From NCBI RefSeq assembly GCF_027596085.1, contig NC_072453.1, positions 10,599,948 through 10,663,947 on the forward strand: a DNA stretch of 64,000 nucleotides. The letters run 5' to 3'. The first letter of the stretch is position 1; every line of letters starts with the position of its first letter. Below are positions 43,172 to 63,549 of the stretch, in pieces. The notes under the pieces were generated by a model. The model was not told where the DNA came from. It did not search any database and worked only from the letters and a program-made list of their open reading frames with translations. The DNA is from Anoplopoma fimbria. Lineage: Eukaryota; Chordata; Actinopteri; Perciformes; Anoplopomatidae. Both the position numbers and the translations under genes were made by a program.

Positions 43172-46100
43172 ATGGTTGACATCGCTGTGAAGAGCGGAGC
43201 TGCCTGGACCTGTCACGCTCAGGAACATCAGCTGGCTCATGTGCTGCTTCCTGTTCACGTCAGTAACAAAGACGATTGTGAAGAGGAGCTCAGTCAGCCA
43301 CAAGGAGACGAGACAAACTGGTGAGAAGCTTTTAGCTTCTATAAAAGCAATTATTTGTGGGAATTCTACATTGTTTTTTGGCTTGTTGTGTTTGTATTCT
43401 CCTTCTTTATTATAATAGTTTTGGTAAAGGCTGAGAGAAGCTCGAGTTAACTGTGTAATGTGGGTAAACAAATCTCAACACGTTATTTAAATAGAAGGAG
43501 CATAGATGAGTGATAAGAGGACTGAACGGCACCTTTAACATGTATCCTCCTCTCACAGTGGCGGCCCAGTGCTGTTGGAGCAGACGGAGGAAGGGTCTCC
43601 TTGTGTTCTGACGCTCAGATGCAGCCCCTGCTCCCCCACTGCCATCAGCCGCCTGCTGGTCATCAGCGAGGCTCGAACTATGGAGGTGTACGACCAGATG
43701 GGAGAATACTGCGGTACGATACGCGGGGAGAAGGATGACAGCATCCAGCCAGACAGGTATAACCACAGTTATCATCACTCGGGTTGCATGTTTTTTTATG
43801 TTTTTAGGTAGTTAAAGCTGATAAATATAGAAAATTTATGACCAAAAATGCTTCTTCTATGAATGAAGCCAATCTGACAACATCCTGAGTTTGATCTCCA
43901 TTGTCTGATATTGAATACAGGCTATAATGTCATAGATTCTTAGAAAAAAACATGAATTCTGTCGAACTGATACATTTAATATTCTTTTTTAATGGATTAG
44001 TTCCTGATTAAGTTCTGACAACGTCTGAGTTTGATAAATGTCTGATCGGATGTTGAAGCAGTGTCTCTCTTTTACCCACAGTTCAGACAGAGGGCCTTTC
44101 TACAAGAAACAGCTGATCCTCGAGCATCCGTCCTCCGCCTGTGAAGTGAAGGTGAGCTGCGATCAGAGAGACCTTTGACGTCTATTTGAGACCTTTTGCA
44201 TCTTCTAAACTTTAGTCAACACATCTTTAAACTGTTGAGACATTATTTTAGTGCCTTGAACAGTTTTTTCATCCCGATGTTTTGTTCTCCCAGCTGCTCT
44301 CTCTGGGCGGTCGAAGCAGTGTTTTGGTGTGTCGGGTCATCGTGGGCCTCCAGACGCTACAGCCCTGTGTGGCCCGCGGCCCCGGCATCGACATGCAGCA
44401 GGTGCAGTGTCTGGTGGAGGAGATGGGAACCAGTCTCTCACCGGGTGCCCAGAACCTCATGGAAATGGTGCAGTTCCAGCAGAAGGTGGGAGTAAAGTAG
44501 CAGTGAGTTACTTATAACCTTTAATGAGCCCTTCTGGCAATGAGGGGGAATTACAACAACAACAGCAATGACTTAAGTCAAAGGACGATGCAGATGGACT
44601 CATAACCTTCCACTTGCTTGTGCTTCACTTCACTTATGGTTGATTGTGCCATTAAGTTTTGAGATTGCTTATCCACCTTTAGGAAACCTTTAGTTTCAGT
44701 TCATCTCAGCTCACTATGGAAATCAACTCTGTACGTGACACAGGGACTGTGTTTCTCTCCAGAACCAGACCAGCTCTCTTGGTGGCTTCCTGCCTCTCCT
44801 GATGGGTGGAGGAGTTTTCTCTGCCCTGACTCAAGGAGCCAACATCTCCCCAGCAGCTGTCAGCAACCAGCCACAGCCTGCAGACTCCAGGGTATCAGCA
44901 ATTATCATAATAATTAATTTTGTATGCCTGCAATGATAAATCTTTCTTTAGCATGTCCACTACTAAAGTCATGCCTGTGAAATGTTTGTTCAGGAATGTT
45001 TGCATATACTGCATAACAGATGGATAAATAGAGTCTTGTTTCTGTGTAACCAGCCTCCAGTCGGCTCCATCAGGCCTGCAGATGAAGCTCCACCGGCTCA
45101 GAACGGAGCGATGACAGGCGGCTCCACCTCCTCCTCCCCAGACCTGCAGGTTTCTGGTGTCAACACTAAGAATATAGGTAAGGAAGAGAATTCCTCTATG
45201 GTCAAAAAAGAGCGCACAAGGTGAAGACTTCTACTCTGACTCTTACTTTGTGTTTTTGCTGAAGCATTTGATGCTGTTGAAAGTCACAATTCGGAATGTC
45301 TCAGATGTTTTATAGATATAGAAAAGATAATTTATTTTGGAAATGGCAATTTGGGATATGTGTGAGTCATTATTTCTGATATTTCGTAGAAAATGTCCTT
45401 TCTTCATGTAATTCTTAGCAGCGTGAAAAATAAACAACAAACAAATGCAAAATACTCGCCTAGCCTCAACCAATCACGTTCTGCATAACGTGATTGGCAT
45501 GAAAAGATCCCCTGGGTGTGTAAAGGCCTTAAGTCTCAGATTTTCAGGACCAACCTGAATTATGAAAATAGATTTTGTCTTGACTGACCTTTGACAATTG
45601 AAAATTTTAGTTCTTAGTTTTGAAATTCAGAAATCTCATGTGGTCTTCCATCTCTAGCGAGCAGTGAGAGCGGCGGTCCAGTGAGCCACGCCCAGCTGGC
45701 GGAGATGATGTCACACCTCCTGAAGGGGCAGGTGCACGGCCAGGCGGTGAACTCCGGCCCTGAGCTGCTGCCCATGCTCCAGAATCTCTGTGGTCAGGTG
45801 ACCAAGCTCAGACTGGATGACGCGACTGCGCTGGCAGAGAAGGAGAAGATGATGAGAAACGGCTCATGGTGGGTGAAGTTCAGTGAGTTTATCCTGTTAA
45901 GATGGTTTGATTCATTACAATACAATTCAATACAACTCGCAACTGCTGCTGCTCAGAGAAATTACAACCCAGATTTAGTTGATCTTTCTGTTAGTGTTCT
46001 TCTAATTAGTCATCAAAGTGAGTGTGACTGCTCTTTTGTCTGTTAAACATGTAAACCCATCACTCTACATGAAGAGGTAGATCTTGTTGTTGATCTGGGA

Positions 46101-48628
46101 TCAGGTAACAGAGCTCCACCTTGTGCCAGAAAGACGTTACTGCAGAAAAAGAGGTCGGCGTTGATGAAACAAAGTCTCTTTATGGGACAGTTGTGTTTGG
46201 TCGCATTGTAAGCTGAAAGCTAACGCCCAGACATTTTCCACTGCCTCATGGTTGAATAATCACTGATCTCCAAGATGTCTGGCAACACATAGAAAATATC
46301 CTAATTCATCAGATTGCCTGGTAATAAATTCACTGAACTTTTCATGTTCTTTTTGTTCTGGTAAAAATTCTGTTCACTGAACAGCTGACAGACTCAGCTA
46401 CACAGAAGTATCGTGTTTGTCCAGTGCTTGTTAGCAGTGCAGGGAAGAGGCTGATACGGAGACAATAGAGTTCATTTATCAGCATCGCTGCACGTGTGAG
46501 TCATTAAACTGTTGTCAAACTGCACCAAACCTCATTGAATAAATGGAATCTTTAAACTACCACTGACATAAGGGTTAAGTATCAGTTAACTTAATTCCTG
46601 GCAAACATTAGTTTCTTTTAAAATGAAAATAAATGGTGTTTACGACCTGGTGCAGTTAAAGAATGAGGCTCTTTGACGGAGCAGAGCGGTACATGTGGGT
46701 TCAGAGAGAATGTCAGCTGAGTCAGACTCCACATTGAGGAGAGGACAGCAGCTCAGCGGTACGTTTGACCAAAACAGCACTTTAGTTACCAAAGTGTATT
46801 ACTTTGAATTATATTACAGAAAACATGCAAAAGGAATATCTGTAAACTGATGGACAAACAAAAGTGTCATTTGAGTGTTTGCTTGTTTTAAAGCTGCTGA
46901 TAACAGTTATCTCTGTGTGAAATGTTTAAGATTTTTTTATGTCAACTGTTTGTTCAACTGTTTTTGTGAAGTGGCTGTCCCTGAACCTGTGTAATTTATC
47001 TTCTTGTAAAGATTGTGATTTCCCAGAATGCTTTTCGACTAATGCAGGAGGTTGTTGCTTTTAGTTGTGCAGCTGACTTGTAGGAGGAGGGAGCGATAAT
47101 GATGGCGGTAGAAAGTGGTTTCATTTGCATTTAAGAAACTTTGATATTCTTGTTGTTTAGAACCAAAACCTGTCTTGCAGTTGCATTGCATTCTGGGCTT
47201 TTGAGGCTGCTGCATTGCATTCTGGTCTTAACTTGCTACTGTAGGTGCAGAAATTGGTTTCTTACTCTTACTTCTACTACAGATTTTTTCACCAAATCTT
47301 GACCAATGATTTGTAACAACACTTGCACATAAAAATACATCAACTAACAAAAAAAGAACTAGACATTCAAAGTACATCAGCAGCTTCTGTTTTATAACGC
47401 AAGTGATTTCCCCTCATTTACTAGATTCTTCAAGATCCTTGAAGGTTAAAAAAGTAATGCTGAGAAAAACCACTAATGCAAAGGCATGCAGGAAGACTGG
47501 AAATATTTGAGATGGTGGAAAAGAGCAAAAAGATGTTTTGTAAAGCATCTTGGTTTTGAAAGTTGCCTCTGGGTGGTTTGGATGAAAAAAACCCAAAGTC
47601 AGCTGTCTGAGAGTTTCATACAGACATAAATGAGTAACATTAGTGTCTGTATTTATATTTGAGGTTTGGTCTCTGATGGGGCTTCATGTCTGTTCATGAA
47701 TCAGTCTCATTCCTCTACACTAGACTTAAATATGACTCTCTCTTTCCATTTAAGTGCTTAATAAAAAGTCACATAGTACAATTATTGTATTTTACATGAG
47801 TCACAACTAGTACTTACAAGACCTGGTTTAAAAATGTTATGTTATGAGTTATCAAACTGCTAGATGATTATTATTCATCATGCAAAAGTTCAGCTTAGTT
47901 TAACGAAATATGAAACACACACTTTTATCAATCTTCTTTGTTTAGAATATATTAATGTAAGATTAGGATGGAGTTTGCATTTTTTTTCTATTTTGACATT
48001 TTACAACTGTTGAATACAAACAGAAAATGTATATGTAGTCAAGTTTTGTATACAGTACCAGTCAAAAGTTTGGACACACCTTCTCATTCAACTACTTTGA
48101 AGAATCTAAAATATAAAACATATTCTGGTTTGTTGAGCATTTGTTTGTTTACCACATAATTCCATATGTGTTCCTTCATAGTTTGGATGTCTTCAATATT
48201 AATCTACAATGTAGAAAAAAATAAAAATAAAGAAAAAACATTGAATGAGAAGGTGTGTCCAAACTTTTGACTGGTACTATACGTGATAAAACATTCAGTG
48301 TTATCAAAGAGTGCATGCTTCACTTTGGAAGTAAACTTTGCAGCTGCTTTGCTTTAACCTCATGTGACCTCCGCTCTGCAGGGAGTTGGACTCAGCCATG
48401 GAGCGTCGTCTGGAGGAGATGGAGAGGAGGCTGATGGAGCATGTGGACCGTCGTCTGGACGCTCTGGAGCAGAAGCTGGAGAAGGCCCTGTTCAGCGCCC
48501 TGCCGCATGTCGCCCTCAACCACGGAGACATGAGCAGCTCGGCGGGAGGAGCAGCGTCCACGGGACCGTCGGAGCAGACCGCCACCGACACCAGCCACGC
48601 TCTGAGTCCAGAAACGTTAAAAGACTAA
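43172..48628 (+). CDS. paat: PAAT, ATPase associated with ABC transporters (C10orf88-type)
   Basis: PAAT has been described in mammals as a protein that binds mitochondrial inner-membrane ABC transporters (ABCB7, ABCB8, ABCB10) and has ATPase activity. Eight exons join in phase: 43172-43320, 43559-43756, 44082-44151, 44294-44485, 44763-44891, 45054-45177, 45658-45868 and 48382-48628, for 439 codons (human about 445). Conserved blocks are VLTLRCSPCSPTAISRLLVISEARTM in spirit across exon 2, the GEYCGTIRGEK segment, and the LQTLQPCVARGPGIDMQQV region in exon 4. Exon 7 is a second conserved block (HAQLAEMMSHLLKGQ). Exon 8 encodes a charged amphipathic coiled coil (ERRLEEMERRLMEHVDRRLD) followed by a Ser/Thr/Ala-rich tail. 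The ATG follows an acceptor at 43139 and a short leader. Intron 7 (2.5 kb) contains MITE E. No classical Walker motif is evident to me. Confidence 0.92.
45869..48381 (+). other. PAAT intron 7
   Basis: The longest PAAT intron. It contains MITE copy E (48053-48279) and otherwise unassigned, moderately AT-rich sequence without recognisable exons. Confidence 0.7.
48053..48279. mobile_element. MITE copy E in PAAT intron 7
   Basis: A full-length copy of the 223-229 bp MITE with TA on the left. The last bases read CTGGTACTAT rather than CTGGTACTG, a small decay of the right terminus. Confidence 0.85.
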
Positions 48629-49389
48629 CATAACACGTAACCTGGAAGCTTTTCTGCCCTTGAATCTTCTTAAACTAGACCTCAGTGTCAGAGGGGAGGC
48701 GGAGCAGGACGGAGACACTAACAGAGACGCAAAAGAAGAAGAAAAAAGGGCTGAAATGGAAAATATTGATAAAATAACTCAATAATCGCAATAATCTGTT
48801 ATAACAAAAAAAAAAACATGGTTAACTTCAAGTGTCCTGCTGCCAAAGAAACCTCTGTAACGGTTTGTTTGTCTTTTATCTGTGGGAAAATAGGAAATGA
48901 ATGCTATTCTGTTAGACAGCCATGTCTAATGTCCTGGATGTAGGACTGTTAGTTTGACCTGAAAGAAAACAAAAATCTGTAACTGCAGATATCAAATTTA
49001 CAACAAAAAAAAGCATGTCCAGTGGCTGCAATGCATTCTAGGAAAGTTTAGTCACATGAAAAAAAGTACACCGAAATAAATCACCAATGACAGCCCATCT
49101 GAAACAAAGCAGGTTTTTTAAACGATTAAAATGAAGTAATGCATGTGATCTTATCCAGGTTATTGTTGGCAGGTTTTAACATATTAATAATATACATGAA
49201 ACACCAGCAGAACACTTATTTATTCACATTAAGATGTGCATGTCCTCCCAAGTTTCATGAACCTCCAGTCAATATCCTGACCAACAGTTCTTCTTCTTCA
49301 CGCTATCTACTGTAACTGCACTGATCTCTCTGTTGGTTAATCAGGCCTTAACTGTTTGTTTCAGTACGGTTTGGTTTGAATCTAAGAAT

Positions 49390-49434
<45 letters not shown>

Positions 49435-49595
49435 CGTAACTGATTAAAATGTGTTTTAAAACGACACTGTAATGTTTGAAATAATGTACATGTCTGTAAC
49501 ATAAATCTGCCAATGTAAACTATTAAAATGACTGTTTTGACCTGTTAATGGTTTTATGCTGATATTAAAAGCAATAAAAATATATTTATACAGAT
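48629..49595 (+). other. PAAT 3'UTR with poly(A) signal
   Basis: AATAAA occurs at 49075-49080 and again at 49573-49578; the latter is followed by a T-rich run (about 49606-49611) and is the likelier end. An (AT)n run of about 36 bp lies at 49393-49430 within it. Confidence 0.55.
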
Positions 49596-49619
49596 GAATG
49601 TACTCTTTTTTTGGGTCGT

Positions 49620-50290
49620 TTTATAACTCTGTTCTCTTCTTAAAACAAAGAGGAGTTAATTATATCGAAACCTGAATAGAGAAAGAATAAGTGAGATGAT
49701 TCTATTGAGCAAGGCAATAACTTGGCAAGAGCTCAGTACTTTACTGAAAGCTGTAGGACTGCAAGACACTTTAAAGGACAAGAGACTTTAATAAGCTATG
49801 TGTGAGTGCAAAGTAGAACACAAATTGACATTTTATGCAAATAAAGTATTATAAAAGCATTTTACATACCTAACTGCAAGTCACAGTTCATTTAACTGTG
49901 TCAACCATAACAAGCAGGACATTTTGGCGTTCAGTTTGGTATCTTTGGGCTCCAGCGCTGACAAAACACATGAGTCAGAAAATACTTTTAACGGCTGACA
50001 ATACAGATTTATGTGCAGAGGACAGAGGGAGGACAGAGGCAGTTAGAGGAAAATGTTACTCAAAAGTTTCCCGAAAAGGTTAAATCTACTTAGCCGATGG
50101 CTCCTTCCAGTAATGCTGGTTGGAAATGAACCATGAAGGTCACTGAAGGTCTTTGAATGTGGAGAAACACTGGAGTTAGGCCTAGTTACCAAAATATAAA
50201 AAGAAACAGAGGAGATGGTCCATGCCAACGTTGTGCACAAACCAACTGGCAGCAGAGAGCTGAAATGGGTCACATATTACATAAGGAGGA
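49620..50290. other. Intergenic sequence between PAAT and HTRA1
   Basis: No gene, RNA or repeat family is recognised in this stretch. Confidence 0.5.
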
Positions 50291-50294
50291 TATG

Positions 50295-50519
50295 TGGCGG
50301 CTGTGGCACATGAGGTAGAGTGCTTGTCCCGTAACCACAAGGTTGGTGGTTCAAACCCCTCTACCGGCAACATGCCGAGGTGTCCTTGAGCAAGACACCT
50401 AACCCCAAGTTGCTCCCCGGGCGCTTCATTGCAGCCCACTGCTCCTCCGGGATGGGTTAAATGCAGAGAAATAATTTCCCCATTGTGGGACTAATAAAGG
50501 CTTTATTATTATTATTAAC
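50295..50519 (+). mobile_element. tRNA-derived SINE, V-SINE-like
   Basis: The 5' part resembles a tRNA: an A-box-like stretch near 50303-50320 and a B box GGTTGGTGGTTCAAACCCC at 50341-50359. A central block GTGTCCTTGAGCAAGACACC follows, which I associate with the conserved domain of fish V-SINEs. The 3' part (AATTTCCCCATTGTGGGACTAA..) ends in an ATT-rich tail. That 3' core matches the retroposon tail at 3.48-3.51 kb. Target-site duplications were not clear. Confidence 0.75.
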
Positions 50520-52519
<2,000 letters not shown>

Positions 52520-52538
52520 CAACACTTTTGAAAATAAT

Positions 52539-52544
52539 TTTATT
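52539..52544 (-). terminator. Candidate HTRA1 poly(A) signal
   Basis: TTTATT on the plus strand is AATAAA on the minus strand, about 455 bp after the HTRA1 stop codon. That spacing suits a short HTRA1 3'UTR. Confidence 0.5.
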
Positions 52545-52997
52545 CCCATTTTTTGAAAAAAATGTCATCAAACACACAAGGACAAAAATACTATTCAAAA
52601 AAATTATTCCATCAAGAACATACACAACAAAACAGAACTACGGTAACCTGCAGTTAAATCGTTATAGCGCCAGATACTGTTAGTAGAATATAAAAAGATC
52701 TGTGATGATGATAAGTAAAATGATGGATTAGAAGAAAAAACTAATATGAGAAGTATGAGTACAGGGTTGAAGCCTGAGTTCCCAGGGTCATAAAGTTTGA
52801 CCTTTGAAGGTGCGAGCGAGCGTAACAGCATGGAAGAGCAGTGCTAATAATCAGAGTTCTTAAATGCAGTGGGCGTGGTCCCAGAGGCACACTCCCCTAT
52901 TGGATGCTTGGTTTTTCAAAGTGTTCATGTTTGGTTGAAAAACACTGAGAGCCAGCTCTGGTTGGTTTGTTGATTGTTTGCTCTTTCAGCTGAGAGG

Positions 52998-58079
<5,082 letters not shown>

Positions 58080-58317
58080 TCACAGAGAGGGGAGGGGAAC
58101 AGAGAGAGAAGTCTGGTTGAAGAAATGATGCAGTTTGAGACACAAAATACAAAAGCTTTTGTTTTCTTCAGAGGTTGATTTAAGTAGTGAAAGACAGCCG
58201 ACAATAAAAAGCTTTAGACTGTATTATCTGTTTGTTTTGCCTGATTGAAACAGATAAACAGACTGTTTAATCACATCCTTACACTTTTATTGTAGATGTT
58301 TTGGTTTGGAGAGGTTA

Positions 58318-58348
58318 AATATATATATATATATACTGTATATATATC
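58318..58348. repeat. (AT)n run in HTRA1 intron 3
   Basis: Two short AT runs separated by ACTG form a near-palindromic AT-rich segment. Confidence 0.85.
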
Positions 58349-59425
58349 CTCCAAACTATTTAAATGTAGTGTAAAATGTTGTGTTTTTCATCCAAATATG
58401 GTGGAGCAAACAGACTCAAAGGATCACGGATGATGAACGGAGATTGAAGGAACACCAGCACAGTCACCGGACAGTTGGCAACACACACACACACACCCAC
58501 AAACACACACACACGCGCACACACACACACACGCAGTGGTAAACAGCAGTTTATTTTCTCTAAGCTGTTGGAGACAGACGTGGATTTCCTGGACGAGGCT
58601 TCTCTTCATTTACGACTCAAACTCTGACTTATAAACTCTAAACTGTAAATCCCCATAAACGACGGCTCACTTCAGCCTCGTTTCCACCAGAATGGACAGA
58701 CGGGCAGTCAGCTGGTCTTTGTAGCTCCTAACTTTAACTGTTCTTTATTCCCTCAGTTTTTCTATATTTTGTTTTGCAACAAGTTTTGATTCTGCAAGAA
58801 TTAAGATCCAACGTCCCACTCAGTTTATTCAGAAGATGTGTGTCTGCCTCCAAAATCACACCAGGTTCATTCATAACAACTACTCCTATGCCTTATACTT
58901 CATTTAATTAAGTTAAAGTTAAGTTAAACACAAACAAAAACGTCTTCTTCAGGTCTAAACTGAAGCCGAATCAAATCTGACTTTTTGGGTTAAGTGCTAT
59001 ATGTATTTCTTTGTCAAATGAAGACCGTCCGAGCATTTCAAAATCAACTAAGTTTTGCAAACATAACTCTTGTATGAGAGCGTTGCGAGGATTAATCGTC
59101 TCACCTTGTTTTATTACAGAAGACTATAGAAGAGTGTCTTGTGCGTTGTTGTACAATTCTACAAACACAGTAATGATGAAAACTACAAAAATACATGTCC
59201 CCAAAAAAATAAGAGCACAGCCAAAGAAATGAATCACGACCATGTGTCATTACAGCATGAGGTGGGAAAAGAGATCCCGAACATGTCAAGTTAGGTATCC
59301 AACTTATCCAACAGATTTTTATTCGTTCTGTTGTTTGAATGGCTGCATCTCTGATGAACTGGGCTCCTAATTATTAGCTTTTCCATCCCTGTTACTGCAG
59401 TTTCCAGTGCTAACATGCCTTACTG

Positions 59426-59551
<126 letters not shown>

Positions 59552-59634
59552 ATGCTGGCACCGGACGTAAAGAGCCCAGTAAAGACTTTTTATAAGTAAT
59601 AATCTGTTAAAGTAAACATAAATTGAATTTTATT

Positions 59635-59782
<148 letters not shown>

Positions 59783-60092
59783 CTTTATTAAGGCCAGAAA
59801 AGACTCCACTCAGACTGCCAGTGCTAATTATTTTAAGTCGGTAGATAGAGACACACATTCACTCAAAGGTATGAACCAAAAAGTGTTTCCCTTTGTTTTA
59901 CAGGATGAATATAAGCGGCAGGAGCTCCTCACAGTTTCCACTAACTCAAATTCATCAAGCACAAATCTGTGTTAAAATGATTTCCAAGTATATTGTTAAA
60001 GGCTCGGAAGATGTATCTACTCAATCAGATTCTGCCAAAGTAAGACCAGTTCGTGTTATTTAACGAGATAATCTAGACGTATACGTCTCTGG

Positions 60093-60380
60093 TGTCGACC
60101 TGTCAATCAGAGTGTAGCCCCGCCCTAAAGCATACCCTGCTTTATGGTCTATTTGACTCTAAATGGACCATAATTTACTAAATGAACATCATGCTGTATT
60201 GAAGAAGACTTGAAACTAGAGATTGAGACCATAAACTCATGTTTACAATGTTTACTGAGGGAATAAATCAAGAGAGAAGTAGAGTAATTTTCTCATAGAC
60301 TTCTACACAAGCAGAGGAGTCGCCCCCTGATGGACAGTAGAGAGAATGCAGGTTTTAAGACACTTTTAAGACACCATGCA
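60093..60380 (+). repeat. Dispersed teleost repeat (unclassified)
   Basis: The text CACCTGTCAATCAGAGTG-like, then GTAGCCCCGCCCTAAAGC, and further on CATAGACTTCTACACAAGC and GAGTCGCCCCCTGATGG, matches a highly repeated fish sequence as I remember it. No open frame or inverted ends were found. Identification is from memory and the family name is not known to me. Confidence 0.5.
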
Positions 60381-60990
60381 GTCTCCAGCTCCTCCATTAC
60401 ATCTACGATCTAAAAACACTTTGGCTCCAGCTCTTACATGTGTAGTTTGCTGATTGGCCTGAACTGTGTGCTGGACTGCTGCATGTCGTCCCACTGACCT
60501 ACTTCAGATCCAGATGTGACATGGAGATGTTAAGACCCATCTGTCATCAACGACACACCACTGAGCATCACAAGCGCCTGTTTGTTGCTCATCGTGTGTT
60601 TGTTAAACACATGTGTGGCCCATTTCCTCTGTTAAATAACAAGCCCGAACACTCTGACCCAGTTTTGGTTTAGTAAGAGAGAGGGAGAGAGAGAGAGGGA
60701 GAAACATGGAGTACGTATCAGGGGAGAAAGAGAAGGAAAGGAGGAAAAAGGTAAGTATAGGGGAGTTTGAATGAATGAAATAAAAGATGTGACAGATGTG
60801 AATGTGTTTTACATCTCAGGGCAGCTGTGGAGTGATGAAGACATTTCCAGACAACCAAAGAAGACGACATGCAAACTGAATGTTTCTCTGTTTCGGAGTT
60901 TGATTGACATGCACGAAAAGCATGTCTAAAAACCACAGGTATGCTCAACACATCTGTACATGACCAACACCTTGAGCATGTGCATTCGTG

Positions 60991-61095
<105 letters not shown>

Positions 61096-63445
61096 TCAGG
61101 TCTGGATGAGTCAGGGCAAAAAACAAAGCAAAATATAATGTGGCGCCTGAAACAGATTAAAGTTTGCGTTCACAGCAGCTTCACTGTACGTCTGTCATGT
61201 TCTTCATTCCATCTTGGAACCGGACCTTCATTACTTTATCTCAATTACACACCTGTGAAGTTACGTGATGCCTCTTGGATGGTTGCGACGCTATCACGGT
61301 GATAAAACCTGTCCACAGACAGACAGAAACACTAGAGATCATCTTGTGATGGGATTACACCAGACGTGACGCCAAATCAAACGATTCCTCACCTCCTACC
61401 CCCCCTATGTCCTGCACCCTTGCTCGGTCCTCGCCCATTTTTGAACAATGCAAAGTTACGTGATGCATCTTGAACGGTTGCAACACTTTAACAATGTCAA
61501 ATTCTTCAACAGACAGAAAAAAGGTACTTGAAATAGTACTAAAAACCTCTTCTGTGCTAGTCAAGGTCGAGACTTCAAAGCCGAGGCGCTGCTTTAAGTT
61601 ATAATTTAAGAGACGCTGACACAGCAGAGTGCAACAAAACAACCGAACACTAAGACCACAACAAGGAACAGAGTCTTCTTCTTCTCTCATCTTTCTTTCA
61701 GAATTTAGTTTTTAAGCACACCAAGCTACAAAAAATGACAATTTGAAAAACTCAATAATTTGTCTTTGTAGAAGCAATTTCCACTTTGTTACTCTGAAAA
61801 AAATCACTATAAACTGCTTTCAGTGTCACTGTTGGGACAGTGTTGCAGGTGTAGAAAAACATTTCCTGTGAAAAAGGAAGGATCTAAATGCAGAGAGTTG
61901 ATGGAGCTGGATGATATCAGTGGTTTGTTGAAATTGAAAGGCCTACAAACACAAAACACAACTGGGCACCCTGAAAACTATGACGATCTGACAGGGGAAG
62001 TGGACCAGTTCATGAGGCGAGTGACTGATGAGGGAATGAGGTACAAATGAGGCTGAAGAGGAGGGACGGAGAGACTGACTCTAAATATGGAGGTCTGATT
62101 CTGAGTTTGAAGCTCATGTAATCAATATGTTTGTATTATAATGTGCTGAAGATATAAAAGCTTTGAATCAAAAAATAACAGAACAGCAGGTGCTACAATA
62201 AATATCAGACATGACATAACATAAGCGGCTCATGGATTGATAGATGCTGGATCAGGATAAAATATCGCCTTGGGGTTTTAATGGATGAGTCGAGACTCAA
62301 AAAACCCATCAAAGAGCTCCTGTCTGCACATGCTCAGAGGACACCTGCCTCAGTGAAAACAGTACAGGTGACTGAAACACACTCGTAAAAAGTAATATTA
62401 TTCTGTTCACTGGGGTTTCACCTTCAATAACTTTCTACAAGTGAAAGAGTAGAGAGTCAGAGTTAAATCAATCACAGTTTGTGCACGCACACACATTCCT
62501 GAGTAGAGGTCTAATCAGGCAACAGATGTGAACACCTGTGTTGGTGTGTAGAGGTTTTAAAAGTGTAATAAATTAAAAGTGTCCAGGTGGACACTGAATG
62601 TTGCTGGTGAGTGTTTTTATTTTTAGCACCGTACGCCTTGTGTCTCCTTTCTCTGACGTTACAGCTGTCAGATTGAACAGAGACAAAGCTCATCTAAACA
62701 AAGTGTGAAGCAGACATCCTCCGTCTGGAGCTCATGATGAAAAAACAATGTCAAACAAAAATATCGACGCCATATAATAAAAAGAAAAGGACAGAGCTAA
62801 TCTTTCATACAATGGTCAGAGTGGTGATATGTTGTAAAGATATTGTTGTCATAGAAAAAATTAAAAAGAACGCTTGACACTTTTTCGTTGAAATGAGAAG
62901 AGGATATATGTGGATTAAGGCCCTCATACATCACCTTTTAAGTTGGAAACTTGCTAATTTGCTTATTTTGCATATGTTTAAATCCAATATTCTCTCTCCT
63001 TTAAACTTTGATTTTGGTCTCAACCAACTGTCTCTTTAGCTGCTAAATGCTTCACTACATTCAACAGGTAGTCGCTAACTTTTTGTTTTATAACCGTACT
63101 TTCTGCTGTGATTAGTTTCTCATGGACTCTCCTATTTGGCCTTTTTACCGACGTTATTTGGCAGAGAGAACTAAGAAAAGCATTCAAATGAATACACTAA
63201 CTGTGTGTTGGGATGGATGTGTGGGAGGGTGGAGGTTCTGTTAGTCGTTTGTGCAGAAGAACAGTTACCTCTTGGTTTTTGCATGTGAACCCACAACCAC
63301 AAGTGCTGAGCAGTTTGTGGATTTCTGCACAAATTTCATCTCCTGAGGCTCCAGTTACATCCAACCTGCTCCGCCCAAACACGCCGAGGAAAACCATGAT
63401 CGTCTCCGTCTGACCGGCAAAAATGAACTCACATCCTGCAGTGTC

Positions 63446-63549
<104 letters not shown>

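Noticed and set aside
43172..48628. Functional link between PAAT and the neighbouring ABC transporter ABCA5
   Set aside because: PAAT is known for mitochondrial ABCB partners; closeness to ABCA5 here more likely reflects rearrangement than a functional cluster.
50300..50365. Possible tRNA gene (A and B box-like words)
   Set aside because: The tRNA-like part is degenerate, lacks a foldable cloverleaf as read, and continues into a SINE body and tail.
60325..60340. CTCF-like word (reverse of CCATCAGGGGGCGA) in HTRA1 intron 3
   Set aside because: It has a mismatch in the core and lies in a dispersed repeat seen many times in fish genomes, so it is weak evidence for a specific site.
61823..62050. 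Plus-strand open frame with a CRRCRKTF start
   Set aside because: No splice context, no similarity I can name, and it lies in HTRA1 intron 3. Likely chance.
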